64,000 nt of DNA from Bacteroides sp. (GCA_017471925.1 JAFURM010000013.1:21887-85886); one strand, 5' to 3'; counted from the stretch's first letter, positions 9,445-19,323 are shown. Notes: generated by a model from the letters alone, not told the origin. Made by a program: numbers and translations.

Positions 9445-11127
9445 CTAAAAGCGGAAGGTCACACCGCCCAGAAAGTTGATGCCCTGTGCCGGATAGCCTG
9501 CGTAGAGCTGGTAGTTCCTGTTCAGCAGATTGCCCGCCCGCAGGTAGATGGCGATGTGGCGGAAGAGCTCGTAAGAGGCCTGCAGATAGAGGTTGCTGAC
9601 AGGCTCGTTCTCCTCCAGCCCAAGCTGCTTCTCACGCTCCACATGATGATAGCCCACCGAGAGCAGCAGCGGTTCCATCGGTCGCACATCGGCACGGAGG
9701 TCCAGCGTCAGCGTGGGCTTGAACTGGATGTTCATTCCCTCTCCATCCTTGTCGCTCCAGCTGCGGTAGAGGGCCGACAAGGAGAACTTCAGCACCTCCT
9801 TGTAGTTATAGGCGAGGTCCAGACCGGCAAAGAGATTCTCCGTATCGCCCTGGCTCCAATCCACGGTAATGCGGTATTCCCCTCCAGTCCACGGTTCATA
9901 GTAGGAAGTCAGGTCGTTCTTCAGGCTCTGATAGCCACCATAGAGGTTCATCCAGAAGCCGCCGCTGCCCAGACGATAGCCCAAGGTGGCGTTGAGCTGT
10001 TCATAGGTGGCGTCAAGCTGGTCGCTCAGTCGGGCGTAGGGATTGATGACCTCCAACTGGCGGAAGTCGTTCTCCCGACGTCCGCCGGTCAGGCCGGCAT
10101 AGAGCTGGCTGCCGTTCTCTAAGGTGTAGCGGGCCGTCACGTCGGGAGCCACCTGCAGTTTCTTGCCCAGTCCGAAGGTCGGGTCGATGTGCAGGCCGAG
10201 CCTCACGTCCCATGCCTCGCTGCGATAGCGGTAGTAGGGATTCAGGTTCAGGACCGTATAGTTCTCCATACGATTGCCGTCGAAGGATTCGCTGAAGTAG
10301 TCGTTCTGAGGATGCTCCTCCTGCGTGAAGAAGAAATTGTTCATGCGCAGTTCCACACCCACGTCCTGCCGGTCGTCAAGCGGTGCAAAGAGGTGGGCGC
10401 GTGTGTCGATGCGGGTCTCCCGGTCATTGATGCCCAGCTGGAAGTCGGCCTGCCGTTGATAGAGCATCAGGTTGGTTTCGGCCGAGAACTGCAGGGGCAG
10501 CGTCTTGTCGCGCGAGTCCACCCCCAAGGAGATACTGCCCGAGGTGAACTTCTGCTTGCTGTCGAAGGTAATGGGCAGCAGGTTGAAGTTGGAGAGCCCG
10601 AAGCGTGCTCCGGCACGGAGGTCCATACGGCTGAGGGCATAGGTGTAGTCCAGTGCCGCACGGGTGCGGTAGTAGTGGGAATCCCACTCCTCATCTCCCG
10701 GCCGTTCCAGCTTGCCGTCCATCCCGTCCAGGCTAAGCATGGCGTTCAGGCGGGCCTTGTCCGAGAGGGTGAAGAGGTAGTTGGCATAGAGGTCCAGGTT
10801 GCCCCGGTTGCCATAGCCTAAGCGGGCATAGCCGGGCAGTGCGGGTATCTCCTTCTCCTTGCCGGCACGGGGAGCCAACAGGGGAGACGGCACTTCATCG
10901 GCCGGAAGCAGGGAGGTGGCATAGTTCACCGGCTTCTTGCTCACGGTGACGGGGGGGACTTCGGGCAGCACGTTCACCTTCACGGCGTTCATGATGTCGG
11001 GGTTATACTCCTGCTCCACCACGACGGTGCGGTTCAGGGTGCTGTCTTGGGGTTGGGTCTGTGCCTGCATGGAAAGGCTCATGGCGCTTCCTGCGGCTAT
11101 TGCATAGAGGTATCTGAGTGCTTTCAT
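9445..11127 (-). CDS. TonB-dependent-receptor-like outer-membrane beta-barrel protein
   Basis: A 560-residue protein with a signal peptide ending near MQAQTQ. After a short proline-rich N-terminal region come alternating amphipathic strands typical of an outer-membrane beta barrel (YARLGYGNRGNLDLYANYLF, YRVGAGNLLNRNY-type C-terminal strands), ending in phenylalanine (GGVTFRF), as barrel proteins do. The last strands resemble those of TonB receptors, but at 560 residues there is no room for a full plug domain. It starts 27 nt after the stop of the large TPR gene and is probably expressed with it. Transport substrate unknown. Confidence 0.75.
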   Translation of the reverse strand: MKALRYLYAIAAGSAMSLSMQAQTQPQDSTLNRTVVVEQEYNPDIMNAVKVNVLPEVPPVTVSKKPVNYATSLLPADEVPSPLLAPRAGKEKEIPALPGYARLGYGNRGNLDLYANYLFTLSDKARLNAMLSLDGMDGKLERPGDEEWDSHYYRTRAALDYTYALSRMDLRAGARFGLSNFNLLPITFDSKQKFTSGSISLGVDSRDKTLPLQFSAETNLMLYQRQADFQLGINDRETRIDTRAHLFAPLDDRQDVGVELRMNNFFFTQEEHPQNDYFSESFDGNRMENYTVLNLNPYYRYRSEAWDVRLGLHIDPTFGLGKKLQVAPDVTARYTLENGSQLYAGLTGGRRENDFRQLEVINPYARLSDQLDATYEQLNATLGYRLGSGGFWMNLYGGYQSLKNDLTSYYEPWTGGEYRITVDWSQGDTENLFAGLDLAYNYKEVLKFSLSALYRSWSDKDGEGMNIQFKPTLTLDLRADVRPMEPLLLSVGYHHVEREKQLGLEENEPVSNLYLQASYELFRHIAIYLRAGNLLNRNYQLYAGYPAQGINFLGGVTFRF

Positions 11128-11154
11128 CTCGGTTGTCGCTTCTTTAAGTGGGGA

Positions 11155-14100
11155 TTATTTCAGTTTTTCCAAGCGTTCCTCAATCATGGGCAGGATGTCA
11201 TCCTCACCGGGATAGTTCTGCTGCAGGCTGAGGAGGTACTGGCGGGCATCGATTTGCTTGTCCATGGCTACATAGACATCGGAAAGGAGGATGAACCCGC
11301 GTGCCAGCCAGTAGGCATGGGGTGTGCTCTGGTCGATGAACTCCAGAATCTCACGCTCGGCCGTGGCATAGTCGCCGGCATCATAGAGGAGTTGGCCCAC
11401 GAGGTATTTGGCCTCGGCACCATAGGACGTACGGGTGTCCTTGGCCAGGCGGCGCAGGTCGTTCATGGCACTCTCCTTGGCCTGTTGGTTCAGGTAGGCC
11501 TTGGCCCGCAGGTAGAGTGCCTCATTTTGCAGTTCGTGGGAGAGTTTGTCCTCACTCAGAAGAGCAGTGGCGGCCTGGATGGCCTCGGCATCCTCGTTCA
11601 GGCGTGCGGCACAGCGCAGGATGCCGGTGGTTCCCACGATGCGGCGTTCCGGTGTAGCAGCCCGTGCCTGCAGCTTGCGGTAATCGGGCAGGGCCGTGGC
11701 ATAGTCACCCCGGTTGTAGAGAATCTCGCTGTGCATCAGCAGGGCCTCTTCGGAGTAGGGCGTATCGGGATAGGTCAGGAGCTTGCCGGTGTGTTCCAAC
11801 ACTGCATCGTCATTGCCCTCCTCACGGCCTATCAGGCTCAGGTAGTAGTGGCAGTTCAGACGGTAGGCTCCATCGGGGAAACTCTTCAGGTAGCGTCCGA
11901 AACTCTCCTTGCTTCCGGCATGGTCGCCACGCATGTAGACCTTCTCGGCAGCCACGTAGGTCAGGGAGTCCTGCTCATTGGCTTCAAAGCGTATCTCGCC
12001 CGGCATTTCCGAGGCCAACGCGGCAAACTCGTCCACCCGATTGGCCTCCACATAGATGGTCTTCAGGTCGCGCATGGCTAAGCGAGCCTCCTCGCTGCCG
12101 GGATATTGCACGATGACGTGCTTGTAGGCTTCGATGGCGCGGTTGTAGTCTTCGTTCTGGTAGTAGAGCAGGGCAATCTCCGTGGCGGCCTTGCGGCTGA
12201 CGGGACTTTCGGGATATTTGTCCAACAGTTCACGGAAGGAGGCGATGGCCTGACGGCTCTCTCCGGCCTGCACGTAGGAGCGTCCCTTCTCATAAAGGGC
12301 GTTGATGACGTAGGGCGATTGGGGGTACTTCTCGGTCAGGCGGTCCAGCAGTTGCACCTTGCCGGCATAGTCTTTCTGCAAACCGGCCACTAAGGCCAGT
12401 TGGTAGTTGGAGTAGTCGCCGGCCGATGTGGCCAGATTCCCGGCTTTGGTATAGAGTGTCTTGGCCTCTTCAAACTGGCGGTCGTGCATGTAGCAGTCGG
12501 CCATGCGGTTGTAGGCATCGGCCAGGATGGTGCGGTTGTCCTGCCGTTGCACCTGCAGGAAGGTTTCGAAACGGTCCAGCGCCTTGTCGTAGTCCTTGCG
12601 GTTGAAGGCAATGTAGCCCAGGTTATAGTAGGCCAGGGCGGCCGTCGGGGTGTTGCGCTGTGGAATGAGATGGAGGTAGCGCACGAAGTTCTCCTGTGCC
12701 TCATCCATGTGGCCCAGGCGGTAGTGCGCCTCACCTAACCAGTAGACGGCTTCGGCTTTGGTCTGTGCGTTGTAGCGTCCCAGGGCGATGCTGCGTTCAA
12801 AATAGTCGGCTGCCTGGTCGAAGCGGGTATTGGCAAAGGACTGCGTGCCCAGTTGGAAGAGAATCTTCTGCTTGGCCTCTAAAATGGCGTTGCCGGGCTG
12901 CTTGATGCGCTCGATGGAGCTGAGGGCGGCCTCATAGCTGCGGGTGTTCATGTAAACCTCCACCAGATAGCTGCCCACCTCGTCGGCATAGGTGGAGGCT
13001 GGGAAACGGTTCAGGAACTTCTCAAAGACGGTGACCGACTCGCCGAAGGCGGAATAGGAGGTCTCGTGGATGCAGAGGGCATGGTTGTAGGCAGCCTGTT
13101 CGCTCACCTTCAGGTCGGCATCCGAGGCGGCCGCCTGCTCAAAGGCCAGGCGGGCCTTGTTCTTGTCGTCCAACTGCAGGTAGGCCAGCCCCATGTGAAG
13201 ATAGGCATTCTGTGCCAGGGCATCACCGTCGGTGCGCGTCACCTCGCCCAAGAGGAGGGGAACCTGCGTGTAGACACCGCACTGGTAGCAGGAGATTCCC
13301 TCCATGTAGAGCGCATCCCGGCGGGGAAGACTGTCTAACGGCTCTTCCCGATAGACTCCGAAAGCCTTCATGGCTTCCAGATACTGCCCGTCACGATAGC
13401 AGGCCGTACCCAGCACACGCTGCATCTCGCCGGCATACCCTCCGTCGGGATGGGCAGCAAGGTAGTCGCGTGCCACACTTGCAGCGCGGCTGTTCTCCTG
13501 TTTCAGCAGGTAGATTTCAGCGATATAGTAGGGCACTAAGGAACGGTATTTACTGTCGGTCTGCAGGGAGAGGAAACCTTGGAGGGCTTCGTCGTGCCGA
13601 CCACGGGTGTAGTGGATATAGGCCAGGTAGTAGGTGCAGTCGGCTGCATATTTGGAGCTGACGCTTCGCAGGGTGTCGAACCAGACGGCGGCCTCCTTCA
13701 CGCGGCCCGTCTGCAGGTAGCTCACGGCCAGCCGATAGGTCATGTCATCGCGTTCCTCACCACCCAACTGCTCCATGCGACAGCGGGCGAAGGCTTGCAG
13801 TGCCTCTTCGTAGCGTCCTTCAAAGAAGTGGGCCGAGGCTACGAGGGCATGGAGGCGGTTGGCATGGGGCGTGTCGGGATGCTCTTCCAGGAAGGTCTGC
13901 AGGAGGGTGATGCGTCCCTCGGTGCCCAGTTCGTACTCACTGCACACCAGCATGTAGCCGGCCTCTAACAGCCGGGCGGTGCGCTCGGGATGCGCTTCGT
14001 TGTCTGTCTCCTGCCGCACGTAGTCGCGCAGGGGCTTCAGGGCGGCGGCGTAAGCCTCCTGACGGAAGAGTTGTTCTCCTTCCTGATAGAGTTGCAAGGG

Positions 14101-14190
14101 GGATGTCTGTTTCTCGGAAGTCTGTGCCAACGCCATCAAAGGAAGGCAGCACAGAAGTTGGCCAATCAGGCGGTATAGTCTCTGTTTCAT
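11155..14190 (-). CDS. Large periplasmic tetratricopeptide-repeat protein
   Basis: A 1011-residue protein with a signal peptide (LPLMALAQT) and almost continuous TPR or TPR-like helices, of the kind seen in YbgF/BamD proteins: repeated units such as AVYWLGEAHYRLGHMDEAQENF, AYYNLGYIAFNRKDYDKALDRF and ALYEKGRSYVQAGESRQAIASF. It is probably a periplasmic or envelope scaffold. It precedes the beta-barrel gene by 27 nt, suggesting the two work together. No enzymatic motif is visible. Confidence 0.85.
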   Translation of the reverse strand: MKQRLYRLIGQLLCCLPLMALAQTSEKQTSPLQLYQEGEQLFRQEAYAAALKPLRDYVRQETDNEAHPERTARLLEAGYMLVCSEYELGTEGRITLLQTFLEEHPDTPHANRLHALVASAHFFEGRYEEALQAFARCRMEQLGGEERDDMTYRLAVSYLQTGRVKEAAVWFDTLRSVSSKYAADCTYYLAYIHYTRGRHDEALQGFLSLQTDSKYRSLVPYYIAEIYLLKQENSRAASVARDYLAAHPDGGYAGEMQRVLGTACYRDGQYLEAMKAFGVYREEPLDSLPRRDALYMEGISCYQCGVYTQVPLLLGEVTRTDGDALAQNAYLHMGLAYLQLDDKNKARLAFEQAAASDADLKVSEQAAYNHALCIHETSYSAFGESVTVFEKFLNRFPASTYADEVGSYLVEVYMNTRSYEAALSSIERIKQPGNAILEAKQKILFQLGTQSFANTRFDQAADYFERSIALGRYNAQTKAEAVYWLGEAHYRLGHMDEAQENFVRYLHLIPQRNTPTAALAYYNLGYIAFNRKDYDKALDRFETFLQVQRQDNRTILADAYNRMADCYMHDRQFEEAKTLYTKAGNLATSAGDYSNYQLALVAGLQKDYAGKVQLLDRLTEKYPQSPYVINALYEKGRSYVQAGESRQAIASFRELLDKYPESPVSRKAATEIALLYYQNEDYNRAIEAYKHVIVQYPGSEEARLAMRDLKTIYVEANRVDEFAALASEMPGEIRFEANEQDSLTYVAAEKVYMRGDHAGSKESFGRYLKSFPDGAYRLNCHYYLSLIGREEGNDDAVLEHTGKLLTYPDTPYSEEALLMHSEILYNRGDYATALPDYRKLQARAATPERRIVGTTGILRCAARLNEDAEAIQAATALLSEDKLSHELQNEALYLRAKAYLNQQAKESAMNDLRRLAKDTRTSYGAEAKYLVGQLLYDAGDYATAEREILEFIDQSTPHAYWLARGFILLSDVYVAMDKQIDARQYLLSLQQNYPGEDDILPMIEERLEKLK

Positions 14191-14221
14191 TATCTTATCT
14201 GTTAGTTGGACGGGCTACCCC

Positions 14222-14230
14222 ACAAAAGTA
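14222..14230 (-). promoter_or_regulatory. Probable promoter of the TPR/barrel operon (-7 box)
   Basis: The minus strand reads TACTTTTGT 32 nt before the TPR gene start. It fits TAnnTTTG. The -33 element is not obvious. Confidence 0.45.
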
Positions 14231-14259
14231 GGGATTTTCACGGTAATACATGCATTCGC

Positions 14260-14793
14260 TCACGCTTTTTTCATCTGTTGCTCCAAAAAACGCTCCACTC
14301 CCTTGCGCACGGAGTCCAGACCGAACTCTTCGGGATGAATCTCCTCGGGGGAGAGGAAGAAGAGTTCGGCCGCATCGTCCATTGCCCGGAAAGGAGCGGT
14401 CTTCTTCACGCTGCAACGGAAAAAGAGGTCCAAGGTATGTACCAGGAAGCCCGAGTAGAGATAGGTGTTGGGCAGGGAGAAGAGGTAGTCGGCCCGTTGC
14501 ACCTGCAGTCCGGTCTCTTCCATCACCTCGCGGGCCACGCCCTCTTCGCCGGTCTCGTACAGGTCCAGGAAACCACCGGGCAGGTCCAGTGTCCCTTTGG
14601 CCGGCTCCTTGGCGCGTCGGCAGACAAGCAGGCGGCCCTCCTCGTCCACAATCAGAGCCACCGTGGCAGCTGAGGGGTTGAAATAATAGACGAATCCACA
14701 GTCGGCACAGCGGTGCGACTTTTCGTCGTTCACCTCAAAGCGGGCGGAGCCACACTTGGGGCAGTATCTGAACAGGGCAAGCGGATGTTTCAT
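14260..14793 (-). CDS. Nudix hydrolase with zinc ribbon
   Basis: A 177-residue protein when started at 14793; the frame is open further upstream but that extension looks noncoding. The N-terminus has a four-cysteine zinc ribbon (CPKCGS, then CADCGF), as in NudC-type enzymes. The Nudix box is complete: GGFLDLYETGEEGVAREVMEETGLQ, with the glycine, glutamates and REVMEE core. It should hydrolyse a nucleoside diphosphate linked to another moiety. The substrate cannot be told from the sequence. An ATG at 14796 is an equally good start. Confidence 0.85.
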   Translation of the reverse strand: MKHPLALFRYCPKCGSARFEVNDEKSHRCADCGFVYYFNPSAATVALIVDEEGRLLVCRRAKEPAKGTLDLPGGFLDLYETGEEGVAREVMEETGLQVQRADYLFSLPNTYLYSGFLVHTLDLFFRCSVKKTAPFRAMDDAAELFFLSPEEIHPEEFGLDSVRKGVERFLEQQMKKA

Positions 14794-14986
14794 CATCAGG
14801 CGTAGTGTTTGGGGTTGGCGTTCTCTTTCCATTCTCTGTTTGGACAGCGAAGGTACGAAGAAAGTTCCACACTGCCAAACGGCTATCCTCGCCCCGACAC
14901 CTCTCAACCTGCCGCCGCCCGCTCCGGTGAGTAGGTTTTGCTGCACGAAAATGGCAGGAAATGATGAAATACCCAACAATATTGCG

Positions 14987-14995
14987 TACCTTTGC
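14987..14995 (+). promoter_or_regulatory. Probable promoter for the U32 gene (-7 box)
   Basis: TACCTTTGC, 24 nt ahead of the U32-family start codon, fits TAnnTTTG. No clear -33 TTTG at the right distance. Confidence 0.5.
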
Positions 14996-15019
14996 CCTAA
15001 AATGCAAATAGACTGAATC

Positions 15020-16309
15020 ATGAAAGCAACCTTGAAGGATTTTGAGATAATGGCCCCGGTGGGCAGCCGTGAATCATTGGCTGCGGCCATCCAGGCTGGG
15101 GCTGACTCCATCTACTTCGGCATAGAGAACCTGAACATGAGGGCACGCTCGGCCAGTACGTTCAGCATCGATGACCTGAAGGAGATAGCCCGCACCTGCG
15201 ACGAACACGGCATGAAGAGCTACCTCACCGTGAACACCATTATCTATGACAATGACCTCCCCCTGATGCGCACCATCGTGGATGCGGCCAAGGAGGCCGG
15301 CATATCGGCCATCATTGCAGCCGACGTGGCGGTGATGACCTACGCACGAAGCATCGGACAGGAGGTGCATCTCTCCACACAGCTGAACATCAGCAATGCG
15401 GAGGCCCTGAGGTTTTACGCACAGTTTGCCGACGTGGTGGTGCTGGCACGGGAACTGAATCTGGAGCAGGTGGCTGAAATCTACCGCTGCATCCGCGAAG
15501 AGCACATCTGCGGACCGTCCGGTCAGGAGATACGCATCGAAATGTTCTGTCACGGTGCGCTGTGCATGGCCGTAAGCGGCAAGTGCTACCTCTCGCTGCA
15601 CCAGATGAACAACTCGGCCAACCGGGGTGCCTGCATGCAGGTGTGCCGCCGCTCCTACATCGTGACCGACAAGGAGACGCAGGCTGAACTGGAGGTGGAC
15701 AACCAATATATCATGTCGCCCAAGGACCTGAAGACCATTCACTTCATGAACAAGATGATGGATGCCGGCGTAAGGGTCTTTAAAATAGAGGGACGCGCGC
15801 GCGGGCCCGAATATGTGCGCACGGTGGTGGAGTGCTACAAGGAGGCTGTCCGCTCCTGCCTGGAGGGAGCCTTCACCGACGAGAAGATTGCGGCATGGGA
15901 CGAACGGCTGAAGACGGTCTTCAACCGGGGGTTCTGGGACGGCTACTACCTAGGTCAACGGCTCGGCGAATGGACCAAGAACTATGGTTCGGCTGCCACC
16001 GAGCGCAAGATATACGTGGGCAAGGGCATCCGCTATTTCAGCAATATCGGTGTGGCGGAGTTCCTGGTGGAAGCCGCCGAAGTGAACGTGGGCGACAAAC
16101 TGCTCATCACCGGCCCCACGACCGGGGCGGAATATGTCACCCTGGAGGAAGCACGAGTGGACCTGAAACCCGTGCCGACCGTAAAGAAAGGCCAACACTT
16201 CTCCATGAAGATGTCCAAGATACGTCCCAGCGACAAACTCTATAAATTGGTGACTGTGGAAGAACTCAAACGCTTCAAAGGGTTAGACGTGGAGCAACAA
16301 AGAGGGTGA
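15020..16309 (+). CDS. U32 family peptidase-like protein (tRNA/rRNA hydroxylation type)
   Basis: A 429-residue member of peptidase family U32, related to YegQ/TrhP and RlhA, which in E. coli act in hydroxylation of tRNA uridine-34 or rRNA rather than as proven peptidases. The start MAPVGSRESLAAAIQAGADSIYFG is the family's first block. The conserved cysteines are in IEMFCHGALCMAVSGKCYLS and GACMQVCRRSY, and the basic FKIEGRARGPEYV block follows. The C-terminal 80 residues are a small beta domain. The gene is downstream of its own -7 box. The exact RNA target is not decidable here. Confidence 0.85.
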   Translation: MKATLKDFEIMAPVGSRESLAAAIQAGADSIYFGIENLNMRARSASTFSIDDLKEIARTCDEHGMKSYLTVNTIIYDNDLPLMRTIVDAAKEAGISAIIAADVAVMTYARSIGQEVHLSTQLNISNAEALRFYAQFADVVVLARELNLEQVAEIYRCIREEHICGPSGQEIRIEMFCHGALCMAVSGKCYLSLHQMNNSANRGACMQVCRRSYIVTDKETQAELEVDNQYIMSPKDLKTIHFMNKMMDAGVRVFKIEGRARGPEYVRTVVECYKEAVRSCLEGAFTDEKIAAWDERLKTVFNRGFWDGYYLGQRLGEWTKNYGSAATERKIYVGKGIRYFSNIGVAEFLVEAAEVNVGDKLLITGPTTGAEYVTLEEARVDLKPVPTVKKGQHFSMKMSKIRPSDKLYKLVTVEELKRFKGLDVEQQRG

Positions 16310-16362
16310 TGGACAGTGACGAATGAACAGTGGTTAACGATTAACGGAAAACAATCAAGACA

Positions 16363-16767
16363 ATGACTCCTATCTACCAACTTGAAATGAAGGTGCGCGA
16401 TTATGAATGCGACCTGCAAGGTATTGTAAACAATGCCAATTACCAACACTATTTGGAACATACACGACATGAGTTCCTGCTGAGCGCAGGGGGCAGCTTC
16501 GCCAAACTGCATGAGCAGGGGGTGGACCCTGTGGTGGCCCGCATCTCCATGGCTTTCAAGACTCCGCTGAAGAGCGGTGATGAATTTGTCAGCAAACTCT
16601 CCCTGAAGAAGGAGGGCATCAAATATGTCTTTTATCAAGACATCTTCCGCAAAAGTGACGGCAAACTCTCCCTGAAAGGAGTCGTGGAAACGGTCTGTGT
16701 GGTGAACGGACGACTGAGTGAATGCGCCCTGTTCGACGAACTTTTTGCCGCCTACCTGAAAGAATAG
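16363..16767 (+). CDS. Acyl-CoA thioesterase, 4HBT/YbgC-like hot-dog fold
   Basis: A 134-residue single hot-dog domain protein. The N-terminal block VRDYECDLQGIVNNANYQHYLEHTRHEFL carries the catalytic aspartate/asparagine loop of the 4-hydroxybenzoyl-CoA thioesterase family (D-x-x-G-x-V-x-x-x-x-Y). It would hydrolyse acyl-CoA thioesters in the cytoplasm. It lies 53 nt behind the U32 gene and 41 nt before dprA on the same strand, so the three may share a transcript. Confidence 0.88.
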   Translation: MTPIYQLEMKVRDYECDLQGIVNNANYQHYLEHTRHEFLLSAGGSFAKLHEQGVDPVVARISMAFKTPLKSGDEFVSKLSLKKEGIKYVFYQDIFRKSDGKLSLKGVVETVCVVNGRLSECALFDELFAAYLKE

Positions 16768-16808
16768 TCCTTCCCCATATCCCTGAAAACGCTTAAACCA
16801 ATACCAAG

Positions 16809-17927
16809 ATGAGCACCGATGAACGCATTTGCAGCATGGCCCTGACACTCTGCCAAGGCATTGGCCACGTGGGAGCCAAACGTTTGATTGAAAGCTTGGG
16901 CAGTGCTGTCCATGTATTTGCCCGCCGCTAGGAACTTCCCGAACTGCTTCCCGGCATCAGCCCGGCCGTGGTAACGGCACTCGACGCACCTGCCGCCTTC
17001 CAACGTGCCGAGCGCGAACTGGAGTTTGTAGAGAAAAACCGACTGACTTGCCTCACCCTGAAAGACGAAGGCTATCCCTCACGACTGCGCGAATGTGACG
17101 ATGCTCCTGCCGTACTCTTCTTCAAGGGAAATGCCGACCTGAACAGCCTGCGCGTTATCAACATGGTGGGTACACGCCGTGCCACAGAATATGGCAAACA
17201 GTTCTGTGCCACCTTCCTGCGCGAACTGGCGGAGTTGTCTCCCGGAGTGTTGGTGATCAGCGGACTGGCCTATGGCATTGATGTCCATGCTCATCGGGCT
17301 GCATTGGCCTATGGATTGCCCACCGTGGGCGTACTGGCTCACGGGTTGGATCGCATCTATCCTGCCGTACATCGCAAGACGGCCGTGGAGATGCTCTCCC
17401 AAGGCGGACTGCTCACGGAATTCCCGTCTGATACCAATCCCGATCCGCACAATTTTGTGAGCCGCAACCGTATCGTGGCCGGCATGAGCGATGCCACCAT
17501 TGTCGTGGAATCACCGGCCAAAGGTGGTTCGCTTATCACGGCCAACCTGGCTGTGGGCTATCACCGCGACTGCTTTGCCGTTCCCGGACGCATCAGTGAC
17601 CCCGCTTCCGAAGGCTGCAACCGTCTGATTCGTGACAACAAGGCCGCACTGGTACAGAACGCTGAGGAACTGTTGCTGGCCATGGGCTGGATGGAGAACG
17701 AAGGCAAACGGAAGCCCGAGGCTGTACAGCGCGACCTTTTTCCCGAACTGACGGAGGAGGAAGAACGGGTAGTACGCATCTTGCAGCAGCGTGGCGAACT
17801 GCACATCAATACCCTCGTCGTGGAAGCCGACATCCCCGTACACCGCATGAGCGCCCTCCTCTTCGAACTGGAGATGAAAGGGGTCATCAAAGCCTTGGTT
17901 GGCGGAGTCTACCGCTTGCTGCTATAG
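16809..17927 (+). pseudogene. dprA: dprA (DNA processing protein), interrupted by an in-frame amber codon
   Basis: From the ATG at 16809 the frame reads a DprA-like N-terminus (MSTDERICSMALTLCQGIGH), then meets TAG at 16929-16931, codon 41, and continues in the same frame without further stops to 17927 (ELPELLPGISPAVV, then the Rossmann domain). The main domain is intact: VGTRRATEYG, SGLAYGIDVHAHRAAL, TVGVLAHGLDRIYP, SRNRIVAGMS and a C-terminal winged-helix segment. DprA loads RecA on incoming single-stranded DNA. A GTG at 16968 could restart translation and give a 319-residue protein lacking only the N-terminal helical domain. So this is either a nonsense mutant, a restart product or a sequencing error. 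Confidence 0.85.
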
Positions 17928-18070
17928 AGTTGCATTGCAACCCGGACGGTCTCACTCTCTTTAATACGGACGTAATGTTTATTTGTGTAGTTGGAGCTGG
18001 CGCATCGGCCTTTTATTATGCGGTTTGTGAACTGCTGTTCTTGGGCGCGGCGTTTGTTTTGAGGGTATGG

Positions 18071-18835
18071 TCAGAGTTTGCTTTCTCCTTCTATATAGTT
18101 TTCCAGGAAAAGGTTTTCTCCATCGAAAACGACATAGGAGAAATAGTTGATCCAATCACCAAGGATGAGCACACGGGCGGTAGAGCTGAGCATGAGGTCC
18201 AACTCGATATGACGGTGGCCATAGATGAAGAAGTTGATGTTGGGGTGGCTCTTCAGGTATTCTTTGCTGTAGCATACCAGGTGCTCCTTGTCTTCGCCCA
18301 AATAGTCAGGTTCGCGCCCGTCCACACGCTTCATGCGGCTATGCTTGGCCCAATTCAGGCCCAAATCCACGCTCCAGCGGGGATGTATGGCGGAAAAAAG
18401 TGTCTGTAGGGTGCGGCTGTGGAACATGCGGCGCAAAAGGCGGAACATACGGTCGGGGTCGCCGAGACCGTCGCCGTGGGCCAGATAGAACTCCTTGCCA
18501 TAGATTTCGGTGGTGAGCGGCTCGCGATGGATGATGACCCCGCACTCCTTGCTCAGGTAGTCGCCGCACCAGATGTCGTGGTTGCCAATGAAGAAGTGGA
18601 CCTCCACACCCATGTCGGTCAACTCGGAGAGCTTCCCTAAGAAGCGGGTGTACCCCTTGGGCACAACCAATTTGAATTCGTACCAGAAGTCGAACATGTC
18701 GCCCATCAGGTAGATGGCTGAGGCGCGGTGCTTGATGCTGTCCAGGAAGTTGACCAGACGCCGTTCCTGCGTGCGGCCATGCTCGATGGCGCGTGAACCG
18801 AGGTGGGCATCGGAAAGGAAGAAAACGCTCTTCAT
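18071..18835 (-). CDS. lpxH: UDP-2,3-diacylglucosamine diphosphatase (LpxH-like metallophosphoesterase)
   Basis: A 254-residue calcineurin-like phosphoesterase. The five metal-binding blocks are present: SDAHLG, GDMFDFW, GNHD, HGDG and GHRH. LpxH removes UMP from UDP-2,3-diacylglucosamine in lipid A synthesis at the inner face of the inner membrane. The length and the FFLSDAHLGS start agree with the Bacteroidetes members annotated this way. The gene is convergent with dprA and probably runs with nothing behind it. A different phosphoesterase substrate remains possible. Confidence 0.8.
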   Translation of the reverse strand: MKSVFFLSDAHLGSRAIEHGRTQERRLVNFLDSIKHRASAIYLMGDMFDFWYEFKLVVPKGYTRFLGKLSELTDMGVEVHFFIGNHDIWCGDYLSKECGVIIHREPLTTEIYGKEFYLAHGDGLGDPDRMFRLLRRMFHSRTLQTLFSAIHPRWSVDLGLNWAKHSRMKRVDGREPDYLGEDKEHLVCYSKEYLKSHPNINFFIYGHRHIELDLMLSSTARVLILGDWINYFSYVVFDGENLFLENYIEGESKL

Positions 18836-18865
18836 GGGATGGTGGGTTTATAAATGGTGAAACAA

Positions 18866-19177
18866 TCAGAGGAATCCCAACTCTAACTTGGCTTCCTCAC
18901 TCATCATCTCCTTGTCCCACTCCGGCTCGAAGACGAGGTTGACAGTGGCCGAAGGTATGCCCTCTATCGCCTCCACTTTTTGGCGGACATCCTCCATGAT
19001 GAAGTCTGCTGCCGGACAGTTGGGGGCTGTCAGGGTCATGTCAATGGTCGTTTCTCCATTCTCGGCTACATCTATCTTATAAATCAACCCAAGGTCGTAG
19101 ACATTCACCGGTATCTCGGGGTCGTAGACGGTCTTGAGCACAGTTACTATCTTTTCTTCTATCTCAAACTTGGTCAT
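18866..19177 (-). CDS. SufT/MIP18-type Fe-S assembly protein (DUF59)
   Basis: A 103-residue protein started at MTKFEIEEK (19177); an ATG five codons earlier is also open. The DUF59 core is clear: VYDPEIPVNVYDLGLIY, and a conserved cysteine in TLTAPNCPAADFI. Members help put iron-sulfur clusters into target proteins in the cytoplasm. It ends 30 nt before the LpxH-like gene on the same strand and has its own promoter at 19206-19237. Confidence 0.88.
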   Translation of the reverse strand: MTKFEIEEKIVTVLKTVYDPEIPVNVYDLGLIYKIDVAENGETTIDMTLTAPNCPAADFIMEDVRQKVEAIEGIPSATVNLVFEPEWDKEMMSEEAKLELGFL

Positions 19178-19205
19178 TGCTGCATGTGTCATTTGGTTTC
19201 GGAAA

Positions 19206-19237
19206 GCAAAACTATGGATTTTCTTTGGAATAACAAA
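19206..19237 (-). promoter_or_regulatory. Promoter of the SufT-like gene
   Basis: On the minus strand: TTTG (19234-19237), 19 bp, then TAGTTTTGC (19206-19214). This is a full Bacteroidetes housekeeping promoter, 28 nt before the chosen start. Confidence 0.7.
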
Positions 19238-19323
19238 GAATTAGAACCCGTTTTGAATTTATTCTGCTTTTTCATAAAGAAAGGCTTCCCTTAAAAGGGA
19301 GGCTTGAGTTTGGCAGGTGGCTC

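Noticed and set aside
16333-16348. TTAACGATTAACGG before the thioesterase gene, like the TAAC operators
   Set aside because: The two TAAC units are 8 bp apart, not 11, and no -7 box follows at the right distance.
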